Of a DNA stretch of 64,000 nt, positions 34,337 to 42,332 are shown piece by piece. The notes under the pieces are model-generated. The model was given only the letters and a program-made list of their open reading frames with translations. It did not search any database and was not told where the DNA came from. Source of the DNA: an uncultured Myxococcales bacterium (GTDB taxonomy: Bacteria > Myxococcota_A > UBA9042 > DTJE01); the NCBI GenBank assembly GCA_903936705.1, contig CAIZWN010000051.1:124001-188000 (forward strand). The letters run 5' to 3'. How positions within the stretch are numbered: the stretch's first letter is position 1; every line of letters begins with the position of its first letter. A program made the position numbers and the translations under genes.

Positions 34337-35455
34337 ATGCCCGCCGCCGACGCCCTGCTGTTTACTCCGGGACCACTTACGACCAGCACCACGGTCAAGG
34401 CCGCACTGGTTCGGGACCTTGGGTCCCGAGACTCGCTGTTCATCGAACTCGTGGCCGACGTGCGTCGTCGTTTGGTGGCCTTGGCCACGGCCCGGTCCGA
34501 CGAGTACACCACCGTCATCATCCAGGGTGCCGGCACCATGGGAATCGAGGCGATGATCGGGACATTCGTGCCCCGCAACGGGCGCCTGCTGGTCGCCGTG
34601 AACGGGGCCTACGGGCGCCGGATCGTGCACATCGCGCAAGTCCTCGGGATCGACGTTACGGTTGTCGAAGGGCCCGAGGATCGGCCCACCGACACCGTAG
34701 CCGTGGCTGCAGCCCTGCAGGCGGACCAGACGATCACGAACGTGGCGGTCGTCCACTGTGAAACCACCACCGGCATTCTGAACCCGGTCGAGCGCCTGGG
34801 GGAGATCGTCCACGCCAGAAGCGTGTCGTTTCTGGTCGATGCCATGAGCAGCTTCGGCGCGGTTCCGCTGGACGTCGCGAACTGCCACGTCGATGCTCTG
34901 GTGTCCTCGTCCAACAAGTGCATCGAGGGCGTCCCCGGGTTCTCGTTCTGCGTCGCGCGCAGGGCAGCGCTGGCGGGTTGCCAGGGGCGGGCCCGCAGCG
35001 TCGCACTGGACCTCTTGGCCCAGTGGGAGGAACTGGAGCGGTCCGGCCAGTTCCGATTCACGCCGCCGGTCCAGATACTCCTTGCATTTCGGCAGGCCCT
35101 CGACGAACTCGATGCCGAGGGCGGAGTTGTCGGGCGGATGACGCGGTATCGCGAGAACCACAACGCGCTGGTTACTGGTATGCGAACCCTGGGATTCAAG
35201 GAGTACCTGGACCCGACCCTGCAGGGGTGGATCATCACGACCTTTCGGTATCCGGCAGATCCGGCGTTCCGGTTCGAGGAGTTCTACTCCCGCCTCGCCC
35301 GACAGGGCCTGGTCATCTATCCCGGGAAGCTGACCCACGCCGACTGCTTCCGCATCGGGAACATCGGCCAACTGTTCCCCGAGGACATCCGCGGCTTGGT
35401 CATTGCGATTCGCGAGGTAGCCGCCCAGATGGGCTTCCGGCCCGACGCTGCCTGA
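34337..35455 (+). CDS. phnW: 2-aminoethylphosphonate--pyruvate transaminase
   Basis: A 372-residue fold-type I PLP enzyme of the phnW family. It transfers the amino group of 2-aminoethylphosphonate to pyruvate to make phosphonoacetaldehyde and alanine. The N-terminal LLFTPGPLTTS, VIIQGAGTMGIEA and the lysine in SSSNKCIEGVPGF are characteristic. AAGGAG lies seven bases before ATG 34337. Phosphonoacetaldehyde hydrolase follows directly, which separates it from related alanine-glyoxylate or serine transaminases. The whole operon is phnW, phnX and transporter. Confidence 0.93.
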   Translation: MPAADALLFTPGPLTTSTTVKAALVRDLGSRDSLFIELVADVRRRLVALATARSDEYTTVIIQGAGTMGIEAMIGTFVPRNGRLLVAVNGAYGRRIVHIAQVLGIDVTVVEGPEDRPTDTVAVAAALQADQTITNVAVVHCETTTGILNPVERLGEIVHARSVSFLVDAMSSFGAVPLDVANCHVDALVSSSNKCIEGVPGFSFCVARRAALAGCQGRARSVALDLLAQWEELERSGQFRFTPPVQILLAFRQALDELDAEGGVVGRMTRYRENHNALVTGMRTLGFKEYLDPTLQGWIITTFRYPADPAFRFEEFYSRLARQGLVIYPGKLTHADCFRIGNIGQLFPEDIRGLVIAIREVAAQMGFRPDAA

Positions 35456-35466
35456 GGAGGACGAGC

Positions 35467-36297
35467 ATGCGCAATTCTAGACACGTTCGCTATTCCGGGC
35501 CCCTTCGTGCCGCCGTGCTGGACTGGGCCGGTACCGCCGTAGATTTCGGTTCCCGAGCGCCGGTCCAGGCGTTTCAGTCCGTGTTTCGAGGCCGCAATGT
35601 CGAGGTGACGGCCAGCGAAGTGCGTGCGTTCATGGGCCTGCACAAGATGGAGCACCTGCGCCGCCTGCTGGCTACGCCCAGGGTTGCCAAGGCCTGGCAA
35701 CAGGTCCACGGCAACCCGTCGGATGACAGCGACGTGGCATCGCTGTTCGCGGAATTCATACCGGCCCAGTTGACGGTGCTGGCCGAAACCGCCCAGGTCA
35801 TTCCCGGAGTCCTCGCTGCAATCGAATTCATGCGTTGCCGCCGAATGCGCATCGGCTCGACAACAGGATACACCGCCGAGTTGCTGGCCGTCGTTGCGGC
35901 AGAGGCCGCCCGGCAGGGATACGTGCCCGATGCCATGGCGTCGGTATCCGATGTCCCGGCGGGCCGGCCCGCCCCGTGGATGATGCATCGCGTTCTGGAA
36001 CTGCTGGACGTACATCCATCGGCGGCCGTCGTGAAGTTCGGAGATACCCCAGCCGACATCGGCGAGGGCCTGGCGGCCGGCACGTGGACCGTGGGCGTCG
36101 TCACGTGCGGGAACGAGATTGGCCTGTCCAAGGACGAATGGTTCGCCCTACCGCTGGCCGAGCGGGTCGATCTGGCACAGGCCGGCCGCCGACGCCTCGA
36201 GGCGACCGGAGCGCACTATGTCATAGATGACTGGAGCGCCTGCCCCGCGATCCTGGAAGACATCGAAGGGCGGCTGGTGTCCGGAGAGGCGCCGTGA
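35467..36297 (+). CDS. phnX: phosphonoacetaldehyde hydrolase (phosphonatase)
   Basis: A 276-residue HAD-superfamily enzyme. The nucleophile motif is LDWAGTAVD. The family-specific Schiff-base lysine lies in FMGLHKMEHLRRL, which sets phosphonatases apart from other HAD enzymes. STTGYT and KFGDTPADI (motif II-like and III-like) complete the active site. It cleaves the C-P bond of phosphonoacetaldehyde to acetaldehyde and phosphate. GAGGAGG precedes the ATG. Its stop overlaps the transporter GTG (GTGA). Confidence 0.94.
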   Translation: MRNSRHVRYSGPLRAAVLDWAGTAVDFGSRAPVQAFQSVFRGRNVEVTASEVRAFMGLHKMEHLRRLLATPRVAKAWQQVHGNPSDDSDVASLFAEFIPAQLTVLAETAQVIPGVLAAIEFMRCRRMRIGSTTGYTAELLAVVAAEAARQGYVPDAMASVSDVPAGRPAPWMMHRVLELLDVHPSAAVVKFGDTPADIGEGLAAGTWTVGVVTCGNEIGLSKDEWFALPLAERVDLAQAGRRRLEATGAHYVIDDWSACPAILEDIEGRLVSGEAP

Positions 36298-37619
36298 GCA
36301 CGCCGCGCGTTGTCCTGGCCCTGCCGGTCGATTCGCGGCGGGCGTTCGTCCAGTGGCGGACGCTGACCTTCTGGTCCCTCCTGGTGGGCTACGCAGCGTA
36401 CTACCTGTGCCGGCCGAACCTCGCGGCCTCGGCCGGTTTCCTCGCGAGGGAGGAGGGGATCGACACCCTCGCATTCGGAAGCATCGCGTCAATCGGAACC
36501 CTGTGCTACGCGGCGGGGAAGTTCGCGGCGGGCCCTTTGGCCGAGCGGTTCGGCGGACGCCGAGTCTTCCTGGCTGGCTTGTTTGGGTCCGCCGTGGTTA
36601 CCGCCCTCGTGGGAGTTTCGCACGGAATCGTGATGCTGACGCTGTTCTGGGGCGCTGGCCGCCTTATGCAATCGGTCGGCTGGCAGGGCCTCGTAGATAT
36701 CATCCCTCGATGGCATGACAGGTCCGAGCACGGCGCAGCGATGGGGCTGATCTCGACGTCGTACCAGTTCGGTGGCGCGCTGGCCCCCCTTCTTCTGGGG
36801 GCGCTGATTGCCTGGGGTCTTGGGTGGCGTTCCCTGTTCGTCCTTCCAGCCGCGCTGCTGGCCGCCGTCGGCCTGCTGGTCGCCGGGGGAATCGTGAATC
36901 GTCCGCAGGATAAGGGCCTTCCCGGTCCCGACGCCCGGGCGAAGCCCGAATTGCAGCCACAACCTCCCCAGCCATGGACCCAACGTGCCTCGGCCTTGTT
37001 GGGGCGTCCGGCATTCCTGATGGCGCTGGGCACGGCCTTTGTCCTGACGCTGTTGCGCGAGTGCTTCAATACCTGGATGCCGAAGTATTTTCTGGATCTG
37101 GGTGAAAGTGCCGACGTCGCGCTGTTCAAGTCCACGGTGTTCCCGCTTTTGGGGATCCTGGGCTCGCTGGTCGCCGGTCATGCCTCGGATCGGCTTTCTG
37201 GCGGACGCCGGGGGCCGGTCATGGCATTGTTCCTTGGAGGGCTCTTCGCTGCACTGATCGGCCTGGCCCACGTTGACGGTTTGGTCCGGTGGCTGGCACC
37301 CGTTCTTCCTAACGTCACTCCCGGTTCCGTTGCCGTTGTCCTGGTCGGCGCGGCGGGGTTCTTCATCTTCGGCCCCTACAGCATGATCGGCGGCGGTGTC
37401 GTGGCGCTGGATTTTGGGGGTACGCAGTCGGCTGCCACGGCCGCTGGTTTGCTGGACGGCATCGGGTACTTCGGTGCGTCACTCGCGGGAGTAGGTGTGG
37501 CCCGTGTCGTCGGGGCCTGGGGCTGGCCCGTGGCCTTCGACATGCTGGCCGGCCTGGCAGCGGTCGCCGCGGTGTTGACGCTGCCCCTCTGGCGACGGCG
37601 GGCTGCGGTGACTGGATAG
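36294..37619 (+). CDS. organophosphate:phosphate antiporter-family MFS transporter, candidate aminoethylphosphonate importer
   Basis: A 441-residue protein with about twelve membrane segments. GYAAYYLCRPNLAASAGF near the N-terminus matches the GlpT/UhpT/PgtP signature with its conserved arginine, and loop 2-3 has GPLAERFGGRR. A second conserved arginine region follows in LGWRSLFVLP. GTG 36294 overlaps the phnX stop, so it is translationally coupled to the phosphonate pathway. OPA-family carriers normally swap an organic phosphate for Pi; uptake of 2-aminoethylphosphonate is an inference from operon position only. Confidence 0.75.
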   Translation: MSTPRVVLALPVDSRRAFVQWRTLTFWSLLVGYAAYYLCRPNLAASAGFLAREEGIDTLAFGSIASIGTLCYAAGKFAAGPLAERFGGRRVFLAGLFGSAVVTALVGVSHGIVMLTLFWGAGRLMQSVGWQGLVDIIPRWHDRSEHGAAMGLISTSYQFGGALAPLLLGALIAWGLGWRSLFVLPAALLAAVGLLVAGGIVNRPQDKGLPGPDARAKPELQPQPPQPWTQRASALLGRPAFLMALGTAFVLTLLRECFNTWMPKYFLDLGESADVALFKSTVFPLLGILGSLVAGHASDRLSGGRRGPVMALFLGGLFAALIGLAHVDGLVRWLAPVLPNVTPGSVAVVLVGAAGFFIFGPYSMIGGGVVALDFGGTQSAATAAGLLDGIGYFGASLAGVGVARVVGAWGWPVAFDMLAGLAAVAAVLTLPLWRRRAAVTG

Positions 37620-37747
37620 GCGCGACCCGGCTCGGCAGCCGATGGGCAAGAACAACGCATTCGAGCCGCCCATGCTGGACATCCGGATCGACAGGGCCGC
37701 CGCTGGATGCGGACGCTCTGGACACGCCGGCCCTTTACCCACTCCCG

Positions 37748-39271
37748 TCAGACGATCCGGACGCCCTGTGCTACCAGCGCGGCCTGGAGCATCCCGACGT
37801 CGATCTGGCGACACGTCCGATTCTGCTGCAGGGACAAAGCCGCGGCGACGCCAGCACCCTGGCCGGTGACCATGCAGCAGCCCATCTGGCGGGTTGCCGC
37901 GTACGACACACGGTCCCCGGACACGCAGCGGCCCGCCACCAGCAGGTTTTCCACGCCCTGGGGCACCGTGATGCGATAGGGCACGTGGAAGTACCGGCCG
38001 GTCGTCGGCAGGCACAGGATCCCGTACGCGTCCAGGAATTCCGGGAAGATCCCAATGCTGTCCTCGAACCGTGCCTGGTTTCGCACGTCGTCGCCCGTAA
38101 TTTGATATTCGCCCTGGATCTTCCGCGACTCACGGCAGCCGATGGACGCGCCGATCGTGCTGAGTTCGGCGTTCTCGAACCCTGGCACCCGTTTACGCAG
38201 GACGTCCATCGCCATCAAGACCCGCCTGCGGCCCTCGATTTCGGCCCCGGTCAGATCCCACACGCTGGTCGGATCTATGCCGTACTGGTGGACCGCGTTC
38301 AGGGACAGGACGCTGCCACCAGGTGTGAACCCCCCTGGAAACGCCTTGATAACCACGTCGGAGGGGATCTCGCCGGCCTCGGCAGCCTCCTGGAAGGCCT
38401 GGAAGACATGCGTGCTGAAGCCGTTCTTTTCCTTGCCGCAGTCCTCGGTGACCCAGTCGGCCATCGTGCGGTTCTGCATCGCGACATAGGTCACGAAGGT
38501 GCCCAGGTCCACGTTGCTGACCGAGAAGTTGGTGCTGACCTCCATCAGTTCGCTCTTCGGCGCCTGGGTGAATGGTGCGCCAGACAGGGCAGCAACGTCC
38601 GCGTCCCCGGTGGCGTCGATGACCCGCTTTGCGAGGATCACCTGGCGACCCGACTTGCTTTCGGTGATGACACCCCGGATCGTGTTTCCGTCCTTCAGCA
38701 CGCCGACCACGGAGCAGTGCAGCAACGGGGTTACGCCCGCGTCCACAACCAGCGAGTCGGCCACAGCCTTGAACATTTCCGTCTTCAGCACCTCGTAGGT
38801 CGGCTTGCCATCGACCACCAGTCCCGCGGCCTCGGCACGCGAAACGAACAGTTCGGTGAGGGCAGGATCCTCCAGGACCTCCAGCAGATTGATGCTGCCG
38901 CCCATGGCCTTGGCCCGGGCTTCGATTTCTGCGCAGACGCCGCCAGCATCCACGGTCTGGGCATACCGGTACCACGTGATGGAACCCATCAGCGCCTGGG
39001 TGATGACGCCGCCATAAAAACCGTAGCGCTCGACCAGCAGGGTATCAGCGCCGGCGTGCGCAGAGCCGATTGCGGCGGCCAGGCCGGCCGGGCCGCCACC
39101 GACCACCAGCACGCCGGTTTCTGCCAGAACCGGAAGGTCTCCGCCAGCCGTGTTAACGACATGCGTTCCCTCGCAACTCGCTGCAACAGCCGCGCCCGCC
39201 GAGGCAGCAGCAACCCCCAGAAAGGCTCGTCTGGTCATCGATGTCCGGCGGGAGCCAGTGCCAATTTCCAT
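37748..39271 (-). CDS. Tat-exported FAD-dependent oxidoreductase (FAD_oxidored type)
   Basis: A 507-residue protein. A twin-arginine signal (RRAFLGVAAASAGAAVAASC) includes a possible lipobox (AASC), so the folded, cofactor-loaded enzyme may be exported and lipidated. The dinucleotide fold follows: VLVVGGGPAGLAAAIGSA with ER of VERYGFYGGVITQ. The core resembles PF12831-type FAD-dependent oxidoreductases; TGDADVAALSGAPF and the C-terminal VAGRCVSGD are typical. GGAGG precedes ATG 39271. Substrate unknown. It converges with the transporter gene. Confidence 0.75.
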   Translation of the reverse strand: MEIGTGSRRTSMTRRAFLGVAAASAGAAVAASCEGTHVVNTAGGDLPVLAETGVLVVGGGPAGLAAAIGSAHAGADTLLVERYGFYGGVITQALMGSITWYRYAQTVDAGGVCAEIEARAKAMGGSINLLEVLEDPALTELFVSRAEAAGLVVDGKPTYEVLKTEMFKAVADSLVVDAGVTPLLHCSVVGVLKDGNTIRGVITESKSGRQVILAKRVIDATGDADVAALSGAPFTQAPKSELMEVSTNFSVSNVDLGTFVTYVAMQNRTMADWVTEDCGKEKNGFSTHVFQAFQEAAEAGEIPSDVVIKAFPGGFTPGGSVLSLNAVHQYGIDPTSVWDLTGAEIEGRRRVLMAMDVLRKRVPGFENAELSTIGASIGCRESRKIQGEYQITGDDVRNQARFEDSIGIFPEFLDAYGILCLPTTGRYFHVPYRITVPQGVENLLVAGRCVSGDRVSYAATRQMGCCMVTGQGAGVAAALSLQQNRTCRQIDVGMLQAALVAQGVRIV

Positions 39272-39417
39272 CCGAACCTCCAAATCATGGGCCAAGTATC
39301 GTTGATGGCTTGAGAGTGGGTCAATGGCGATCCCCCGGGCCTCGCCGCCGCCGCATGTCATCGTTTCGTCACCTCGCACGCTATTCACACGCGGGTGGAA
39401 AAGGGGGATGCTGCGGC
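39173..39417. repeat. copy A of a diverged duplicated segment (5' region of the FAD oxidoreductase)
   Basis: Bases 39173-39250 (the Tat-signal part of the oxidoreductase) and 39353-39417 (its upstream flank) each match parts of 40181-40340. The second block agrees at most positions over about 65 bases by eye. The ~100 bases between them, holding the oxidoreductase start, are missing from copy B. Confidence 0.65.
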
Positions 39418-39524
39418 TTCAACGCGACCTGCGCGCCCTAATCTACGAGCCGCAGACGATTGCGTCCGATGACTCCAATCCCCGCGAGTGGTAGAATCGG
39501 CAAGTGGCGCAGAGGAGCCGCCCG

Positions 39525-39785
39525 ATGCCAACTGTTTCTCAATTCTTCGGCATCATCATCAGGATGTACTTCGACGAACACGCGCCGCCGCACTTCCACG
39601 CGATCTATGCCGAATACGAGGCTGCCATATCGATTGATTCCCTCGAGGTTGTGAGGGGAACGATGCCCAGACGCGCACTTGCACTGGTTCTGGAGTGGGC
39701 ATCATTGCATCGAGAAGAACTTCGTGAGAACTGGCGACTGGCCGAGGCGCAGGAGCAGCTTCGTCGGATCCAACCGCTGGAATGA
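39525..39785 (+). CDS. DUF4160 domain protein
   Basis: An 86-residue protein beginning MPTVSQFFGIIIRMY, with the central FDEHAPPHFHAIYAEYEAA that is characteristic of DUF4160. A potential -10 (TAGAAT, 39492-39497) lies upstream, and AGAGGAG is seven bases before ATG 39525. It overlaps the next gene by four bases. DUF4160/DUF2442 pairs are common, often suspected toxin-antitoxin-like modules; the activity is unproven. Confidence 0.8.
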   Translation: MPTVSQFFGIIIRMYFDEHAPPHFHAIYAEYEAAISIDSLEVVRGTMPRRALALVLEWASLHREELRENWRLAEAQEQLRRIQPLE

Positions 39786-40036
39786 GGTGTGCCATGACTC
39801 GCGCCGTGTACGTGGAACCGAAACCCGGCTGGCGTTTATATGTCCGGTTTGAGGACGGAATCGACGGCGTCGTGGATGTTTCCACATCCTTCAGAGGGCC
39901 GATGACTGCACCACTGCGCGACGAGTCGTTTTTTCGGCAGGTCTTTTTGGACGAGTTCGGGGCGGTTTCCTGGCCGAATGGGTACGACCTCGCGCCTGAC
40001 GCTCTATACGACCGACTGTGTAAACAGGCCGAGTAG
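39782..40036 (+). CDS. DUF2442 domain protein
   Basis: An 84-residue protein (80 if the ATG at 39794, which has GAGGTG before it, is used). The pattern YVEPKPGWRLYVRFEDG followed by an FRQVFLDEFGAVSWPNGYDLAPDALY end is typical of DUF2442. It is translationally coupled to the DUF4160 gene. Possible antitoxin-like or regulatory partner. Confidence 0.78.
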   Translation: MRCAMTRAVYVEPKPGWRLYVRFEDGIDGVVDVSTSFRGPMTAPLRDESFFRQVFLDEFGAVSWPNGYDLAPDALYDRLCKQAE

Positions 40037-40180
40037 TGCGTGAGCACAAGGGGCTTCAACTCCATACAACTTCACCATGCCACCATCAGCAGCAGGGACA
40101 GTGCCATCGGCACCGGAAAAATCGCGCCATTCTTGACACGAGCAGCCTTCCTGGAAAGAATCGCCACATCGCATACCCTC

Positions 40181-40340
40181 TCAACTCGCTGCAACAGCCA
40201 CGCCCGCCGAGGCCGCCACAACCCACAGGAACGCTCGTCGGGTCATCATCGATGTCCGGGGCCTCAGCGCCGGTGCATGTCATCGCTTCGTCACCTCGCA
40301 CGCAATTTACACGCGGGTGGAAACGGGGAATGCCGCGGCC
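40181..40340. repeat. copy B, decayed remnant of the oxidoreductase 5' region
   Basis: A diverged copy of 39173-39250 fused directly to a copy of 39353-39417. The reading frame of the Tat signal is not maintained with a start codon. The right end of the copy overlaps the 3' end of the membrane-protein gene ending at 40307. Confidence 0.65.
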
Positions 40341-40879
40341 AGCAACCCGATGATACCGACGATGAACGCGATCAGTGTGATCGGGAACAGGAATCCCGGC
40401 CAGGCCGACGGGGTCGTCCATCCCCCAAAGCCAAGCAAAGCGGCGTGACTGCCAGCCGCAAAGGCCAGCAGGCCCAGGCGCAGTGCCCCACCGCGATCCG
40501 CCTGCCCGACCGGTCGTCGTGGCCGTAGGAGACTTCCTGCCGCAACGGAAGCTCCCAGCAACAGCGACCACGCGACCGACACCGTCAGTTTTCCGTCGTC
40601 GAAGAACTTCGGATAGGTCGCAGGACCCAGCAGCGCCAGCGACAGGAGAACGTGCAGGGCGATCAGCCAAGCCGCCGCCCTCAACAGGTGCAAATGAAGG
40701 CCACCAGTTTGCGACCGCCCGCGGATCAGAAATACGGTCATCAGCATCAACGCCGACAGCGCGGCCGCCTTGTTGACGACATAGGTCGGCCACTCATCCC
40801 ACGGCACGCCCTTGAACACGTTGTACCGAACTGTGGCGTAGGCCAGGGTCGTCAACACGACCGATGCAACCGCCTTCAT
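40307..40879 (-). CDS. five- to six-helix membrane protein of unknown function
   Basis: A 190-residue protein with about five or six hydrophobic segments (for example AAALSALMLMTVFLI, AAWLIALHVLLSLALL). The arrangement, with a His in the third helix, loosely recalls ferric-reductase-like membrane domains, but not strongly enough for a call. Its last ~10 codons fall within the duplicated remnant at 40181-40340, so its 3' end may have been rewritten by that event. No ribosome-binding site better than GGGGGAGA was seen at the start. Confidence 0.55.
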   Translation of the reverse strand: MKAVASVVLTTLAYATVRYNVFKGVPWDEWPTYVVNKAAALSALMLMTVFLIRGRSQTGGLHLHLLRAAAWLIALHVLLSLALLGPATYPKFFDDGKLTVSVAWSLLLGASVAAGSLLRPRRPVGQADRGGALRLGLLAFAAGSHAALLGFGGWTTPSAWPGFLFPITLIAFIVGIIGLLAAAFPVSTRV

Positions 40880-40934
40880 TCTCCCCCCACCACGGAACCG
40901 GCCTTCACAGCGTCACGCCATCAGCAGCCAGCAT

Positions 40935-42131
40935 CTAGGCCCCTAGAAAAATAATCCCGACAACCGCGGCGGCAATCAGCGCTGATACGGCCAACAGGAT
41001 CCAAACCCATGCCGACTTCTTCCTTGCCGAAGGCTCCACCGATAATGATACCCCGTGAAGCGCAGGCAGCGACTGCGTCCCCAGCACGTAGCGATCGACC
41101 AGACGCTCAAGTTCCGCCCTTTGCGGAGTGGTGGCGTGCATGTCTTCCAGGTCCCAGGCCGAAGGCCCCGAGGGGAATGCACGGTCCAGTTCCGCAACCA
41201 CTTCGGAAGCCTTGGCGTACCTTAAGGCGGGGTCCTTTTGCAGCATCTTCAAGACAATCGCGTCCATCGCTGGCGGCACGTCGGGAATTCTGGGGGACAT
41301 CGGTTCGGGCGGCGTCGAGAGGTGTGCGCGCAGCACCTCCTCCATGGTACCCCTGAAAGGCGCCCTGCCGCTGAGCGCCCTGTAAAGGATAATCCCAAGG
41401 CTGTAGAGGTCGGCGCGCCCGTCAAGATTTCTGGATCCTCGGGCCTGTTCGGGTGCCATGTACGTGGGCGTGCCCAGCACCGTATGGCCCAGGGTCAGAC
41501 GACGCCCCTGCCCCGGCCCTGCCCCGGCATCGGTCATCCTGGCGAATCCGAAATCCAGTATGCGCACCAGGGGCTTGCCGACCGGATCCCGCGACAGCAG
41601 CAGGTTGCCAGGCTTCAGATCCCGGTGCACGACGCCCCGACTGTGCGCCACATCCAACGCCGTCAGCACCTGCCGAGCGATACACAAAACAGTGGGCAAA
41701 GGCAAAGTATTACGCTGGCCAAGCATCTGATCCAGACCGACGCCCTCCACGTATTCCATCGTGAAATAGTGCGTGCCGTCCGGCAGTTCCCCGAAATCGT
41801 AGGCAGGCACAACCTGCGGGATTTCCAATGATTTTGTAAGAACAGCCTCCAGGCGGAAGCGGTGAACAATCTCCAGGTCCTGCGTAAGATCCCTGTGCAG
41901 CAACTTCACCGCAACGCGATCACCGGCATCGGCATCCTCGGCCAGGTAGACGCCGCCGGTCGCACCAAAGCCAAGCCGCCGCGTCAGGACCAGTCGTTCC
42001 AGGACCACCTGCCCAAGTCGGAAATCAACCGGCCAGCCTTCCGGTGGCCTCAACTGCCGGCACGATTCACACTTGGGGTCCTCTTTATCGACAGGGTTCT
42101 TGCAACGTGAACAGCCGCAGGCCTCTTCCAC
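40935..42131 (-). CDS. tail-anchored Ser/Thr protein kinase with N-terminal zinc ribbon
   Basis: A 398-residue protein. The N-terminus has two CxxC pairs (CSRC and CESC). The kinase domain (about 45-310) has LGFGATGGVYLAED (glycine loop), AVKLLHRD (VAIK lysine), VVHRDLKPGNLLL (catalytic HRD), ILDFGFARM (DFG) and YMAPEQARG, all intact. A hydrophobic C-terminal helix (WILLAVSALIAAAVVG) ends the protein, so it is a tail-anchored membrane kinase with its kinase domain in the cytoplasm. GTG 42131 with a GAGG upstream is the best start. It is divergent from pyrG. Its substrates are not indicated. Confidence 0.85.
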   Translation of the reverse strand: MEEACGCSRCKNPVDKEDPKCESCRQLRPPEGWPVDFRLGQVVLERLVLTRRLGFGATGGVYLAEDADAGDRVAVKLLHRDLTQDLEIVHRFRLEAVLTKSLEIPQVVPAYDFGELPDGTHYFTMEYVEGVGLDQMLGQRNTLPLPTVLCIARQVLTALDVAHSRGVVHRDLKPGNLLLSRDPVGKPLVRILDFGFARMTDAGAGPGQGRRLTLGHTVLGTPTYMAPEQARGSRNLDGRADLYSLGIILYRALSGRAPFRGTMEEVLRAHLSTPPEPMSPRIPDVPPAMDAIVLKMLQKDPALRYAKASEVVAELDRAFPSGPSAWDLEDMHATTPQRAELERLVDRYVLGTQSLPALHGVSLSVEPSARKKSAWVWILLAVSALIAAAVVGIIFLGA

Positions 42132-42248
42132 GATGAATCCTCGTTTACAGGTTATTACCGCTTTCCCGGTGGTTCGCGCAAGTGGCCGAAAAGGCTGTCG
42201 GCAGACTAGGGGTAACCTACGGCCAGCCAACAAGTCGCCTGATTCTTT

Positions 42249-42278
42249 TTGACATCACAGGCTCGGCGGTTCTAGGAT
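42249..42278 (+). promoter_or_regulatory. strong candidate promoter of pyrG
   Basis: TTGACA (42249-42254), 18 bases, TAGGAT (42273-42278). The pyrG ATG lies 55 bases downstream. No obvious pyrimidine-sensing leader (slippage C tract with hairpin) is present. Confidence 0.6.
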
Positions 42279-42332
42279 ACGTTGGCCGAAACAGATACGG
42301 CCATGCGTTCTTTCCAAAATATAGGAGCACCA

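Noticed and set aside
40307-40879. Ferric-reductase-like transmembrane domain
   Set aside because: Helix number and one histidine fit loosely, but the paired haem-binding histidines were not recognised.
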